Assembly (NCBI GenBank): GCA_050944415.1
Contig: JBMNRA010000001.1
Span: 62,001 to 126,000, forward strand
DNA: 64,000 nt
Origin: Ruminococcus_G sp050944415
GTDB lineage: Bacteria > Bacillota > Clostridia > Lachnospirales > Lachnospiraceae
Direction: 5' to 3'
Shown: piece after piece, positions 25,591 through 34,616 of the stretch
Layout of the letters: every line of letters begins with the position of its first letter
Numbering within the stretch: the first letter of the stretch is position 1
Position numbers and translations under genes: made by a program
The notes under the pieces: model-generated
Told to the model about the DNA's origin: nothing
The model's database searches: none
The model's input: the letters and a program-made list of their open reading frames with translations, nothing else

Positions 25591-25658
25591 CCCTTGTTTT
25601 TCATTATAAAAATATTACTTAAAATTTGTCAATCCCGGTTTTTATAGTTATTTCCGCT

Positions 25659-28244
25659 TCACTCTTCTCTCAGCTGATCAATAATTGACTGCTTTCTTCC
25701 GGATTTTTCGGAAATCAGCGGAATCAGTATTCCCAGAAGAAGCAGAATGGGAACGATAGCCGCCATAGGCCGCAGACTGAAACGGAAGGATATAAACCAG
25801 ATCAGTCCCGAAAGACTTTTCAGCGCAGTAACCGACAGCAGAATGGTAATGCCGAAAGACAGAAGTATGGCCAGTACGGCATAGTAAAGACCTTCCAGAA
25901 GCAGCATTTTTCTCAGCTGACCCTTTGTCATTCCAATACTCTGCAGCATGGCAAACTCTTTCTTCCTGGTGATCATACCGGTCAGTATGGAATTGATAAA
26001 GTTCAAAATACCGATCAGACCCACGATAAGGCTCAGAGCCATTCCCACCATGACGAACATTCCGGTCATGTCATCAAAAGCCGACAACGCACTTTTTTTC
26101 GACTCATAACTCATATCCGGCTCCACCTGTTCCGTATAATACTGCAAGAATTCATCCATATTCTCTTCTTCACTATCCTTCACATTGAAGGCATAGGTCA
26201 TAATCATATCGGAAGGCGCGATGCCGCAGAACTGATCCGCCCCGGTATAATAGGAAAAGTCCCAGGATATACGGCTGGTCTGAGGATAATACTTTTCTTT
26301 GATCAACGATAAGATTTCATAGGTTCCCACTTCCTGATTTTCTTTATCCCGGATAGTAACTTTATCTCCCACCTGGTGCATTACTCTGTCTTCCTCCACC
26401 TTGCCGTTATCATCCACCGGCACGCTGGCAAGCAGATAATTTCCCGTGCTCAGCTTTTCTTTAATCACTGCCGGATCATCTTCCCCCTGCCATATATCCA
26501 GTCGCGAAAGAATCAGATCGTCCAGGCCATACAGCATGCAGAAATAATTCCCGTACGGGTTCTGATCCAGAGGCCATTGGCTGTCTCCCACATAAAGAGT
26601 TCCGTCAGAACCCTGCCGGAAATATTCCGGAACCCGGTAAGAAGCGGCATCCACCGTCAGACCGTTGCTGTACCCCAGAATTCGCCCGCCCTCCTCAAAG
26701 CCAGGCTGCTGCCCCACCGCCTGAATCATAGATTCACTCACTGCATATTCGTCATCGTTTCCTATATATTCATAATTGAAATATTCCGCATGACCGATCA
26801 GATAATCCGTATCTACAAACCGTTCCAGATACTTATCCGTATCGAAGGACCCGGTAATCATAAAAACGCCGTTGACCAAAACGATAGCCAGAGCCATGGA
26901 AAACAGAACGATTACTGTCTGTTTTTTATTCCGGCCCAGATTGGACAGCGCCATCCGCCATATCTTCGCTCCCCCGGAAGACTTCTTTTCTTTCTTTTTT
27001 GTGGAAATCCCTGCAAATTTTGCCGCTTCCACCGGAGATACCCTGGCCGCTATCCGCGCCGGTTTTCTGGTGCTGATTCCCACAGTAAAGAGGGAAAACA
27101 GCGCCGCGCCGATAAAAATCACGGGATTTGCCGATATGCTGACGCCCTGGGCGCCGTAGACCGACACATCAAAGATCACCGGCAGAAGCATACAGCCCAG
27201 AAAAAATCCTCCCAGAAGACCCAGGGGAATGCCAAGCAGCGACAGCAGAAACGCCTGTCTGCGTATCATCTTCTTTATCTGTCTTCCGGTGGTGCCAATG
27301 GTTTTTAAAAGGCCGTAAAACTGGATATCCCGAATAACCGACAGCTGAAAGATATTATAGATAATCAGATAACCTGCCAGGATAATAATCAGAAGGATCA
27401 CCGCTCCTCCCGCTATGGCGACGGGATCGCTCTCTCCCATACTTTCGGACAGATAAGCCCAGTTGGCGTTGCTGGGAATATAATCCGGACTGGCGTCATC
27501 GGTGGAATACCCTGCCTGTTCAATCATCTGATCCAGTTTTCCCTGAATATTCCCGGAATTATGAAACATCACATCCGCCCGTATTTTTCCCACTGAACCG
27601 TTTTCTCTTTCGGCGGCCCTGTGAAGCTCCTCACTGTGTTCCTCCAGATAAGCTTCCGATACCAGTCCGAATCCCACGTTCATCGCCGGGTCCGGCTCAA
27701 ACCAGCCCGACAGCACAAAGGTCCGCTCAAAGATTTCCTGATCAGGAGAGGTATTCATGGAAAGGGTAATCCGGGCCCCCTCCCGGGGCGTGATTCCCAG
27801 CAGCGAGAGGGATCCGGTATCCATCATGATCTCATCTGCTTTTTCCGGGAAATGTCCCCCTGCCAGCCGGATAAAATACCAGTCCAGCGTATCTTCCTGA
27901 CGGTACCACAGTTCCAGATGGCGTTTCAGAAATTCCGGATTATCCACATCATAGGCGCAGGAAATGTTGACCGTCATATCTTTCGCCAGACCGGTATCCT
28001 TAAGTCTTTCATAAGCCTCTCTGTCGATGTCTTTGAAGGTTCCATGGGCGATGCCGCCGCTCTGTCTCATGGTCTGCTCCTCTACGGACCGCAGCAGGCC
28101 CATACCGATGGTAAAAAGTGTGGTGAAAAGAACAGTGGTCAGCATGATGGCGCCGGCGGCAATCAGATTCCGCGTCCGGTTAGAAGCCAGACTTCTGTCT
28201 GAAAGCCGGCGGACGGCCTTTTTGTTACCTACCTTCCACATCAT
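25659..28244 (-). CDS. ABC transporter permease, FtsX/MacB type (large)
   Basis: Membrane subunit of about 861 aa with an N-terminal helix, a large extracytoplasmic domain, and two FtsX blocks of helices (around residues 275-395 and 740-850). It partners the ATPase at 28225-28914, whose 3' end it overlaps by about 20 nt. Such pairs in Firmicutes export peptides or antimicrobials or act in resistance and signalling, not import. The ATG ATG at 28244/28241 leaves the exact start open by one codon. Upstream lies an OmpR-type two-component system that probably controls it. Confidence 0.9.
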   Translation of the reverse strand: MMWKVGNKKAVRRLSDRSLASNRTRNLIAAGAIMLTTVLFTTLFTIGMGLLRSVEEQTMRQSGGIAHGTFKDIDREAYERLKDTGLAKDMTVNISCAYDVDNPEFLKRHLELWYRQEDTLDWYFIRLAGGHFPEKADEIMMDTGSLSLLGITPREGARITLSMNTSPDQEIFERTFVLSGWFEPDPAMNVGFGLVSEAYLEEHSEELHRAAERENGSVGKIRADVMFHNSGNIQGKLDQMIEQAGYSTDDASPDYIPSNANWAYLSESMGESDPVAIAGGAVILLIIILAGYLIIYNIFQLSVIRDIQFYGLLKTIGTTGRQIKKMIRRQAFLLSLLGIPLGLLGGFFLGCMLLPVIFDVSVYGAQGVSISANPVIFIGAALFSLFTVGISTRKPARIAARVSPVEAAKFAGISTKKKEKKSSGGAKIWRMALSNLGRNKKQTVIVLFSMALAIVLVNGVFMITGSFDTDKYLERFVDTDYLIGHAEYFNYEYIGNDDEYAVSESMIQAVGQQPGFEEGGRILGYSNGLTVDAASYRVPEYFRQGSDGTLYVGDSQWPLDQNPYGNYFCMLYGLDDLILSRLDIWQGEDDPAVIKEKLSTGNYLLASVPVDDNGKVEEDRVMHQVGDKVTIRDKENQEVGTYEILSLIKEKYYPQTSRISWDFSYYTGADQFCGIAPSDMIMTYAFNVKDSEEENMDEFLQYYTEQVEPDMSYESKKSALSAFDDMTGMFVMVGMALSLIVGLIGILNFINSILTGMITRKKEFAMLQSIGMTKGQLRKMLLLEGLYYAVLAILLSFGITILLSVTALKSLSGLIWFISFRFSLRPMAAIVPILLLLGILIPLISEKSGRKQSIIDQLREE

Positions 28245-28914
28245 CACCACCGCCTTTCACCAGTCCGTCCTCTATCCGTATCGTCCGGTCCGCCAGCTGG
28301 GCAATCTCTTCGTTGTGAGTGATCATCACAATGGTCTGTCCGAACCGGTCCGCCGTCACCTTCATAAGGCCCAGCACGTCCTGGCTGGTTCTGGAATCCA
28401 GATTGCCGGTGGGTTCATCCGCCAGGACAATGGCCGGCTTGGCGGCCAGCGCTCTGGCAATGGCCACCCTCTGCTGCTGTCCTCCCGACAGCTGGGAGGG
28501 GAGACTTAACAGCTTTTCCTTCAGTCCCAGCAGCCCGATCACATCGTCTACATAATCCTTATCCGGCTCCCTGCCGTCCAGTTCCACCGGAAGAACAATA
28601 TTTTCATAAACATTCAGCACCGGAACCAGATTGTAGCTCTGGAACACAAATCCGATTTTCCGGCGCCGGAAAATCGTCAGCTCATCGTCCTTCAGGGAAA
28701 AGATGTCCTTCCCATCCACCGTCACTGTTCCTTCCGTAGGTCTGTCCAACCCTCCCAGCATGTGGAGCAGTGTAGATTTTCCGCTTCCGGAGGTTCCCAC
28801 TACAGAGGTAAAGGATCCCTCCTCAATAGAAAGATTGACGCCGTCCAGGGCTTTCACCTGCGTGTCGCCCTGACCGTAATATTTTTTCAGATTGCTGGTT
28901 GTCAGTATGTTCAT
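28225..28914 (-). CDS. ABC transporter ATPase (MacB/LolD-like)
   Basis: ATPase of 229 aa. Walker A GTSGSGKST, signature QLSGGQQQRVAIARA, Walker B IVLADEPTGNLD and the switch His in VMITHNEEIA are all canonical; VLADEPTGNLD is typical of the LolD/MacB/FtsE branch. It pairs with the overlapping permease gene. A likely promoter lies in the 115-nt gap before it, where a TACAAT -10 element is seen. Confidence 0.95.
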   Translation of the reverse strand: MNILTTSNLKKYYGQGDTQVKALDGVNLSIEEGSFTSVVGTSGSGKSTLLHMLGGLDRPTEGTVTVDGKDIFSLKDDELTIFRRRKIGFVFQSYNLVPVLNVYENIVLPVELDGREPDKDYVDDVIGLLGLKEKLLSLPSQLSGGQQQRVAIARALAAKPAIVLADEPTGNLDSRTSQDVLGLMKVTADRFGQTIVMITHNEEIAQLADRTIRIEDGLVKGGGDDVEGR

Positions 28915-29029
28915 TGACCGTCCTCCGTTCCATGTAAAAAATTTTTTATCCTTATCTTTTACACAGATTGTAGCATCACATTCTTTCCAGACTCTTTCTG
29001 AAAAATGACAGTATGGAAAGATTTCAGTC

Positions 29030-29962
29030 TTAAGCCGGCGGACTGCCTGTCTGTTCCCTGGGAAGGAAAACCGAAAATACAGATCCTTCCCGGTACCGGG
29101 AGCTCACTTTGATATACCCGCCCTGCCTTCTGACAATATCCCTGGCCAGAAACAGGCCGATGCCAACCCCTTCTTCTTCGGCAGCATCCGGCGAACGGTA
29201 AAACCGGCCGAAGATTTTCGGCAGCTCTTCCTCCCGGATGCCCATTCCCTGATCTTTCACATCGATCCGCAGAAACATGGGATACCACTGACCGGTTATC
29301 CGGATCCGGCTGCCCGCCTCGCTGTACTTTATCCCGTTATCCAGAATATTGCACAGGGCTTCCTGAGTCCATTTCAGATCAAAGCAGGCTTCTCCGTCTT
29401 CAAACTCCCATTCCAGTTTTATCCCCTTCATCCCTGCTTTTTCTTCCATCTGAACTTTTACCTGCTCCAGCAGCCGGGACAGCAGATCTTTCCGGGGCGT
29501 CACAGCCAGAATTCCATTCTCCAGACGGGATGTTTTTACCAGAGAACGAATGAGGAAGTCCAGTTTCTTTACCTGAAAATGAAGAGCCTCCCCGCAGGAA
29601 CGCCCTTCCTCTGACAGGGGCTGCTCCAGCAGAAGCTCCGTATACAGCAGACTGTTTGCTATCGGCGTTCTGGTCTGATGAGAAATATCTCCAATCAGTT
29701 TTGTAACCCTGTTCCGCTCTTCTTCCTTTTTTTCCGCCGCCAGCCCGCTCATCCGGATCAGATGATACAGCCGTTCCTCCAGGCGGGACTGGCGGGTTTC
29801 ATCAAAGCTCTTCACCTGCAGCCTTCCGGTCATGGCTTCTTCCAGCATCCCTTCCATCCGGTCATACAGCTTTTTCACTTTCCAGCGTTGCCGCAGCCCC
29901 AGTACCAGGGATACCGCCAGCAAAATCCCCAGTACCAGGCACAAAATTTCAGTCCTCTCCAT
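29030..29962 (-). CDS. Sensor histidine kinase, small OmpR-partner type
   Basis: Kinase of 310 aa with one N-terminal membrane helix (TEILCLVLGILLAVSLVLGL) and no external sensor domain. The H-box has GDISHQTRTPIANSLLYTELL, followed by the ATPase domain (NILDNGIKYSEAG, DQGMGI, GVGIGLFLARDI). The ATG at 29962 with GGAAGG 9 nt upstream is preferred, giving a 14-nt overlap with the regulator gene. Intramembrane kinases of this kind often work with neighbouring FtsX-type transporters, which fits the MacB-like pair downstream. Confidence 0.92.
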   Translation of the reverse strand: MERTEILCLVLGILLAVSLVLGLRQRWKVKKLYDRMEGMLEEAMTGRLQVKSFDETRQSRLEERLYHLIRMSGLAAEKKEEERNRVTKLIGDISHQTRTPIANSLLYTELLLEQPLSEEGRSCGEALHFQVKKLDFLIRSLVKTSRLENGILAVTPRKDLLSRLLEQVKVQMEEKAGMKGIKLEWEFEDGEACFDLKWTQEALCNILDNGIKYSEAGSRIRITGQWYPMFLRIDVKDQGMGIREEELPKIFGRFYRSPDAAEEEGVGIGLFLARDIVRRQGGYIKVSSRYREGSVFSVFLPREQTGSPPA

Positions 29963-30656
29963 CTCTTTCTGCCTTCCATACATATCCCACCCCGTAGACC
30001 GTCCGGATATATTTCCAGCCGTCCTTTCCGTCTCCCAGCTTGTCCCGCAATCTTTTTACCGCCACGGAAAGAGCGTTTTCATCCACAAACTCCGCCCCCT
30101 GCGTCCATACATAGTCGATTAGCCGTTCCCGCTTCAAAATGATGCCCGGATTGGAAGTCAGAAGATACAGAATCCTCTGCTCCGTCCGGCTAAGTTCCAG
30201 AGGACGGCCATCTCTTTTGAATTCCATTCGTGGAAAATCCAGAAAAAGAGCGCCAAACTGCCTGGCTTCCTCTTTCGAAGACCATTCTCTTTCCGGAAGT
30301 CTGCGCAGCTGAGCCTTTACCCTGGCCCTCAACACCATCAGACTGAAAGGTTTTGTAATGTAATCATCCGCTCCCATCTCCAGACCTACTACGATATCCA
30401 TCTCCATATCGTTAGCCGTCAGAATAATCACAGGAATCTGACTTTCGGAACGGATTTCTTTTAAAAAATCCAGACCGCTGCCATCGGGAAGATTCAGATC
30501 CAGCAGAATCAGCGAAAAGCTTTCCTCCTTCAGCAGTTTCCTGGCCTGTAAAAGGGATGCGCTGTGAAAGAAGGAAATCCCCTCTTCTTTCAGGGCCATC
30601 TCCAGACCGTTTCCAAGACCGGCGTCGTCCTCCACGATCAGAATCTTTTTCGTCAT
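29949..30656 (-). CDS. OmpR-family response regulator
   Basis: A 235-aa regulator with an N-terminal receiver (VEDDAGLGNGLE; likely phospho-acceptor Asp in LILLDLNLPDG; conserved Thr in VIILTANDME; Lys in DYITKPF) and a C-terminal winged helix (LSRTEQRILYLLTSNPG and the recognition helix LSVAVKRLRDKLG). Its start overlaps the upstream MBL hydrolase stop as ATGA. It probably activates the MacB-like ABC genes. Confidence 0.95.
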   Translation of the reverse strand: MTKKILIVEDDAGLGNGLEMALKEEGISFFHSASLLQARKLLKEESFSLILLDLNLPDGSGLDFLKEIRSESQIPVIILTANDMEMDIVVGLEMGADDYITKPFSLMVLRARVKAQLRRLPEREWSSKEEARQFGALFLDFPRMEFKRDGRPLELSRTEQRILYLLTSNPGIILKRERLIDYVWTQGAEFVDENALSVAVKRLRDKLGDGKDGWKYIRTVYGVGYVWKAERDGED

Positions 30657-31384
30657 AGGATCACCTCATACCCTTCCCGGGAGATGGGTACGATCTTCCG
30701 GCTGCGAACGTCATCCTTCAATTCCCTTTTATACCGCTCGATCAGCGAATATTCCTCCCAGAAATGCATGGGAAATACAAGTTTCGCGTCAATATTCTCA
30801 AGAAAATAATCCATTCCCAGCCGATACCACTCTTCCTGCCGGGGATCCAGAGGCACAAAGGCCACATCCACGGCACCTTCCGCCTTCTCCTTCAGATTTT
30901 TTATCTCCTTCTGAAATCTGGCCGTCATATCGTTGTATTCTTGCCTGGACTCCCCTTTCCAGACCCACCAGTTCAGATCTCCCCCATGATAGATCTTCCG
31001 TCCCCGGTACTGCAGCAGAAAAGCGACGCCGCAGTCCGTAGAATGGCAGGTATAAATATCCGTTTTTTCTCCCGCTCCATCGGAAGCGGTCTGGTACTGA
31101 TGAGGCTTTAAAAATGTAATTTTGTTATATATCTCTTCCGGAAGAGAAAGCTTTCTGACTTTATGACGGGTTTCCGACGCCATAAAGTATTCCACATGGG
31201 GATACGCCGCAAACCTGCTGAATATCTCCGGGTTAAAATGATCGCCATGGCTGTGGCTGACAAACACCATCACTTTCTGATCCGGCATCAGAGCGGGAAT
31301 GTCTCCCGCGTAATAGTCAAAAAGCCATGCGCACTGCTCCCACTGAATTAAAAAACCACTGTGTTTGATATACGTTATTTTCAT
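30653..31384 (-). CDS. MBL-fold metallo-hydrolase (UlaG-like)
   Basis: Metallo-beta-lactamase-fold hydrolase of 243 aa. The metal motif SHSHGDHFNP (HxHxDH) is present, with later His residues in YHGGDLNWW and FPMHFWEEY. The family covers lactonases and phosphodiesterases, so substrate cannot be assigned. It overlaps the LacI gene and the response-regulator gene by 4 nt each, so it is translated with both, an odd grouping. Confidence 0.85.
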   Translation of the reverse strand: MKITYIKHSGFLIQWEQCAWLFDYYAGDIPALMPDQKVMVFVSHSHGDHFNPEIFSRFAAYPHVEYFMASETRHKVRKLSLPEEIYNKITFLKPHQYQTASDGAGEKTDIYTCHSTDCGVAFLLQYRGRKIYHGGDLNWWVWKGESRQEYNDMTARFQKEIKNLKEKAEGAVDVAFVPLDPRQEEWYRLGMDYFLENIDAKLVFPMHFWEEYSLIERYKRELKDDVRSRKIVPISREGYEVIL

Positions 31385-32397
31385 CCTCTGCTTCCTTTCT
31401 CCGACAGGGTACGGGTGGAATCCTGCACAATCAGTCTGCAGTCCAGCTTTACCTCTTTCTGGACAGCCTCGGCTCCTTTTCCTATCAGCTCCACCAGCAG
31501 TTCCGCCGCTTCCTTCCCCGCCTCTTCATAATACAGATGGACCGTCGTCAGCGCCGGCTCCGTCACCCGGGCCATGGTGCTGTCTCCGATGCCGGCGATC
31601 TGAACTTCTTCCGGAACTTTCTTCCCAATGGACTTCAAATACTGCAGAGCTCCCACGGCAATCGTATCCGTTGCACAGATCAGAGTGTCAATCTCCGGTG
31701 CGGACTCTATAAGATCTTTCGCCTGCTCAAAGCCGGATTCCATCTGAAAAGAACATTCCCGGATATTCTCCCAGGGAAGCTGACATCCTCCGGCAGCACA
31801 TCCCTCCGTTACTCCTTCCAGACGCCTGCGGCCTACTGCTTCGTCTTTTAAGGTTACCCCCAGATATCCGAAACATTTTCCCCTTTCCGTCAGATATTCC
31901 GCCAGATCTCTGGCCGCACGGTAATCATCAGAATAAACGCAGGAATAACCGGGGAGATATTGGCTCAAAATAACTATGGGAACTGACAGCTCTTTAAGAG
32001 CTCTCCGGTGCTCCGCCGTAAAAATGGTACCTACCAGAATAATACCGTCCACGTGGTTTTCCTTGAAAAGTGTCAGAAACCGCAGTTCCTCTTTTTCATT
32101 ATTCTCCGTACAGGCCAGGAGAATCTGATACCCCTCCCGGGACAGAATCCTGTTGATCCCCGATACCATACGGCCAATGGAGTCGGAATTGATTTTTGGA
32201 ATAATCACTCCGATAAAATTTGTTTTCTTGCTGCGCAGCGTCTGAGCTGAGCTTAAGGGACGATACCCTGTCTCTTCAATCACCTGCCGGATCCGCTCTT
32301 TCTTTTCTTCACTGATGTAACCGTGATTCAGATAGCGTGATACGGTTGCCCGGGACACGCCGGCCAGCTTCGCAATTTCATTAATATTCATACCCAT
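31381..32397 (-). CDS. scrR: LacI-family repressor, probable sucrose operon regulator
   Basis: A 338-aa LacI/GalR regulator with the N-terminal helix-turn-helix NINEIAKLAGVSRATVSRYL and hinge, followed by a periplasmic-binding-protein-like ligand domain. It is divergent from the sucrose PTS operon and three LacI-type palindromes lie between, which supports ScrR. The start may be the ATG at 32397 or that at 32391; neither has a strong ribosome site. It is co-translated with an MBL hydrolase and a two-component system through ATGA overlaps. Confidence 0.85.
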   Translation of the reverse strand: MGMNINEIAKLAGVSRATVSRYLNHGYISEEKKERIRQVIEETGYRPLSSAQTLRSKKTNFIGVIIPKINSDSIGRMVSGINRILSREGYQILLACTENNEKEELRFLTLFKENHVDGIILVGTIFTAEHRRALKELSVPIVILSQYLPGYSCVYSDDYRAARDLAEYLTERGKCFGYLGVTLKDEAVGRRRLEGVTEGCAAGGCQLPWENIRECSFQMESGFEQAKDLIESAPEIDTLICATDTIAVGALQYLKSIGKKVPEEVQIAGIGDSTMARVTEPALTTVHLYYEEAGKEAAELLVELIGKGAEAVQKEVKLDCRLIVQDSTRTLSEKGSRG

Positions 32398-32423
32398 ACT
32401 TCACTTTCTTATGCTTCGTCATG

Positions 32424-32437
32424 AGAGAACGATTTCA
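32424..32437. promoter_or_regulatory. LacI-type operator 1
   Basis: AGAGAACGATTTCA, a partly symmetric site 27 bp before the repressor gene start. It matches 12 of 14 positions of operator 3, so self-repression is likely. Confidence 0.5.
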
Positions 32438-32542
32438 TATGAATTTTAGCATTGTGCATTCCCGATGTCAATGAAAACGGACACCCCGCCTTTTCCGGAG
32501 AAATGCACAAAAACTGTATGAAAAATTTGTCTGGAATGTCAA

Positions 32543-32571
32543 TTTACATTTCCACTTTCCCCGGTTACAAT
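32543..32571 (+). promoter_or_regulatory. Promoter of the sucrose operon
   Basis: TTTACA (32543-32548), 17-nt spacer, TACAAT (32566-32571). The start near 32578 is immediately before operator 2, the classical layout for repression. It leaves a 5' leader of about 125 nt. Confidence 0.7.
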
Positions 32572-32583
32572 ATGATCATCATA

Positions 32584-32597
32584 TGAAATCGGTTTCA
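32584..32597. promoter_or_regulatory. LacI-type operator 2
   Basis: TGAAATCGGTTTCA, a near-perfect 14-bp palindrome with the central CG of LacI-family sites, directly downstream of the sucrose promoter. Confidence 0.7.
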
Positions 32598-32612
32598 CAC
32601 TTATTTTTTGAT

Positions 32613-32628
32613 TTAGTTGCAAAACTAA
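32613..32628. promoter_or_regulatory. Second palindrome in the sucrose leader
   Basis: TTAGTT-GCAA-AACTAA is a perfect inverted repeat of a different type from the LacI sites; it might bind another regulator (MarR-like symmetry) or form a small RNA hairpin. Confidence 0.35.
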
Positions 32629-32659
32629 GCCTTTTTTAACGAACACGCTTCTGATAATA

Positions 32660-32673
32660 TGAGAACGTTTTCA
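32660..32673. promoter_or_regulatory. LacI-type operator 3
   Basis: TGAGAACGTTTTCA, close to the ideal palindrome TGAxAACGTTxTCA, 30 bp before the scrA start. Together with operators 1 and 2 (about 76-160 bp apart) it would allow DNA looping. Confidence 0.7.
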
Positions 32674-32702
32674 CTATATTTTAAAAGATGGGAGGGCATG
32701 TC

Positions 32703-34616
32703 ATGGATTATGGCAAGGCAGCAAAAGAAGTAATCGAAAACATCGGCGGCCGGGAAAACATCGTTTCCGCCGCCCACTGCGCCACAAGACTGCGTCTGGT
32801 AATCGCAGACAATAAAAAATGCAGCAAAGAAGCGCTGGAAAATATCGACGGTGTAAAAGGAGTATTTGAGGCGGCAGGACAGCTTCAGATTATTTTCGGC
32901 ACCGGAACTGTAAACAAAGTATATGAAGAATTTATCAGGCAGGCCGGTATCAGTGAAGCAAGCAAAGATGACGTAAAACAGGCGGCGGCCCAGAAACAGA
33001 ATCCTTTCAAACGGGCCATCAAAACTCTGGGCGACATTTTTGTCCCCATCATTCCCGCCATCGTGGCCAGCGGTCTTCTGATGGGACTGCTGGAGGGTCT
33101 GGCCAATGTATTTCCGGCTATGACGGAATCCGGCACTTATACCATTATTCATCTTTTCAGCAACGCGGCATTCGTATTTCTACCCATTCTGATCGCCATC
33201 AGTGCCGCCAGAACCTTCGGCGGAAATATATTTTTGGGCGCTGTCATCGGTATGATTATGATTCACACCGATCTTATCAATGCCTGGAGTGTAGCCGGAA
33301 TGAATCCTTCGGATATTCCCAAGGCATCCGCCTGGTTCGGCCTTTATGATATCAACCTGGTAGGCTACCAGGGCCATGTAATCCCGGTGGTTATCGCTGT
33401 CTGGCTGATGTCAGCACTGGAAAAGAAACTGCATAAAATCGTACCGGAAATCATTGATCTTTTTGTAACGCCTCTGGTAACGGTATTGGTAACGGGATAC
33501 GTGACACTGACCATCATCGGTCCTATATTCTCTACTGTTGAAAACTACGTACTGGCAGGGGCTCAGGCTTTGATTGCTCTTCCCTTCGGTATCGGAGGCT
33601 GTATCATCGGCGCGGCTTATGCCCCCACTGTAGTGGCCGGCGTACACCACATGTACAACGCGCTGGAAGCCGGACTGTTGAGCAGCACCGGTTTAAATAC
33701 CTGGATGCCCATCGCATCCGCCGCAAATGTGGCACAGGGAGCAGCCGCACTGGCTCTGGCTGTAAAGACCAGAAACAAAAAGACGAAATCCGTTGCCCTT
33801 CCCGCCTCCCTCTCCGCTTTCCTGGGAATTACGGAACCGGCAATTTTCGGTATCAATATCCGCTACATGAAACCTTTTATCGCCGGATGTATCGGCGGCG
33901 CCTGCGGCGGTCTGGTAGCCGGACTGTTCCATGTGGGTGCAACGGCATACGGTATCACCGGTATCTTCGGATTTTTAATTACAACTGATTATACTTTCCA
34001 GTATGCTCTCGTTATCCTGGTAGCAGCCGCTGTTGCCTTTGTGATTTCCTGGATTCTCTACCGCGAACCCCGGAAAGAAGCTCCTGCAGCGTCTTCACCT
34101 TCGCCTGCTCTGAAAGCTTCATCAGAATCCGTACCCGCAGATGACGGCGAAACAGAAAATCTTGTGGTATACAGCCCTATGGAAGGACAGATAATCCCCA
34201 TGGATCAAGTTCCCGACAGCACCTTCGCAGCGGAGGTTCTGGGAAAAGGCGCAGCCATTATTCCCAGTCAGGGAAAAATTCTTTCGCCCATTAACGGTAC
34301 CGTTACCACCGTTTTCGATACCAAACATGCCATAGGACTTACTTCCGATGACGGTATGGAAATTTTAATTCACGTGGGTATCAATACGGTAGAATTAAAC
34401 GGAGAACACTTTACCGCCCACGTATCCGACGGCGACGCCGTCACTGCCGGACAGCTCCTCCTCACCGCTGATCTGGATAAAATCGCCGCTGCAGGATACA
34501 ATCTCACCACACCGGTAATCGTCACCAATTCCGACAGTTACGCTTCCGTTGCCATGACATCAGAGCCCGGACCGGTGACTTTCATGGATAAAATACTGGA
34601 GGTAAAGAAGTCTTGA
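32703..34616 (+). CDS. scrA: PTS sucrose transporter, EIIBCA
   Basis: Membrane permease of 637 aa that imports sucrose and phosphorylates it to sucrose-6-phosphate. Domains: EIIB at the N-terminus with phospho-Cys C26 in AAHCATRLRLV; EIIC helices from about 110 to 460 with the family stretch AAYAPTVVAGVHHMYNALEA; EIIA (glucose type) at the C-terminus with phospho-His in ILIHVGINTVELNGEHF. The ATG at 32703 has GGGAGG 7 nt upstream, better than the ATG-like codon 15 nt earlier. It is first in a three-gene operon with the sucrose-6-phosphate hydrolase and fructokinase, which fixes the substrate. Confidence 0.93.
   Translation: MDYGKAAKEVIENIGGRENIVSAAHCATRLRLVIADNKKCSKEALENIDGVKGVFEAAGQLQIIFGTGTVNKVYEEFIRQAGISEASKDDVKQAAAQKQNPFKRAIKTLGDIFVPIIPAIVASGLLMGLLEGLANVFPAMTESGTYTIIHLFSNAAFVFLPILIAISAARTFGGNIFLGAVIGMIMIHTDLINAWSVAGMNPSDIPKASAWFGLYDINLVGYQGHVIPVVIAVWLMSALEKKLHKIVPEIIDLFVTPLVTVLVTGYVTLTIIGPIFSTVENYVLAGAQALIALPFGIGGCIIGAAYAPTVVAGVHHMYNALEAGLLSSTGLNTWMPIASAANVAQGAAALALAVKTRNKKTKSVALPASLSAFLGITEPAIFGINIRYMKPFIAGCIGGACGGLVAGLFHVGATAYGITGIFGFLITTDYTFQYALVILVAAAVAFVISWILYREPRKEAPAASSPSPALKASSESVPADDGETENLVVYSPMEGQIIPMDQVPDSTFAAEVLGKGAAIIPSQGKILSPINGTVTTVFDTKHAIGLTSDDGMEILIHVGINTVELNGEHFTAHVSDGDAVTAGQLLLTADLDKIAAAGYNLTTPVIVTNSDSYASVAMTSEPGPVTFMDKILEVKKS

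Noticed and set aside
26376..27308. 310-codon plus-strand frame
   Set aside because: Antisense to the FtsX permease, no ribosome site, composition typical of a shadow frame.
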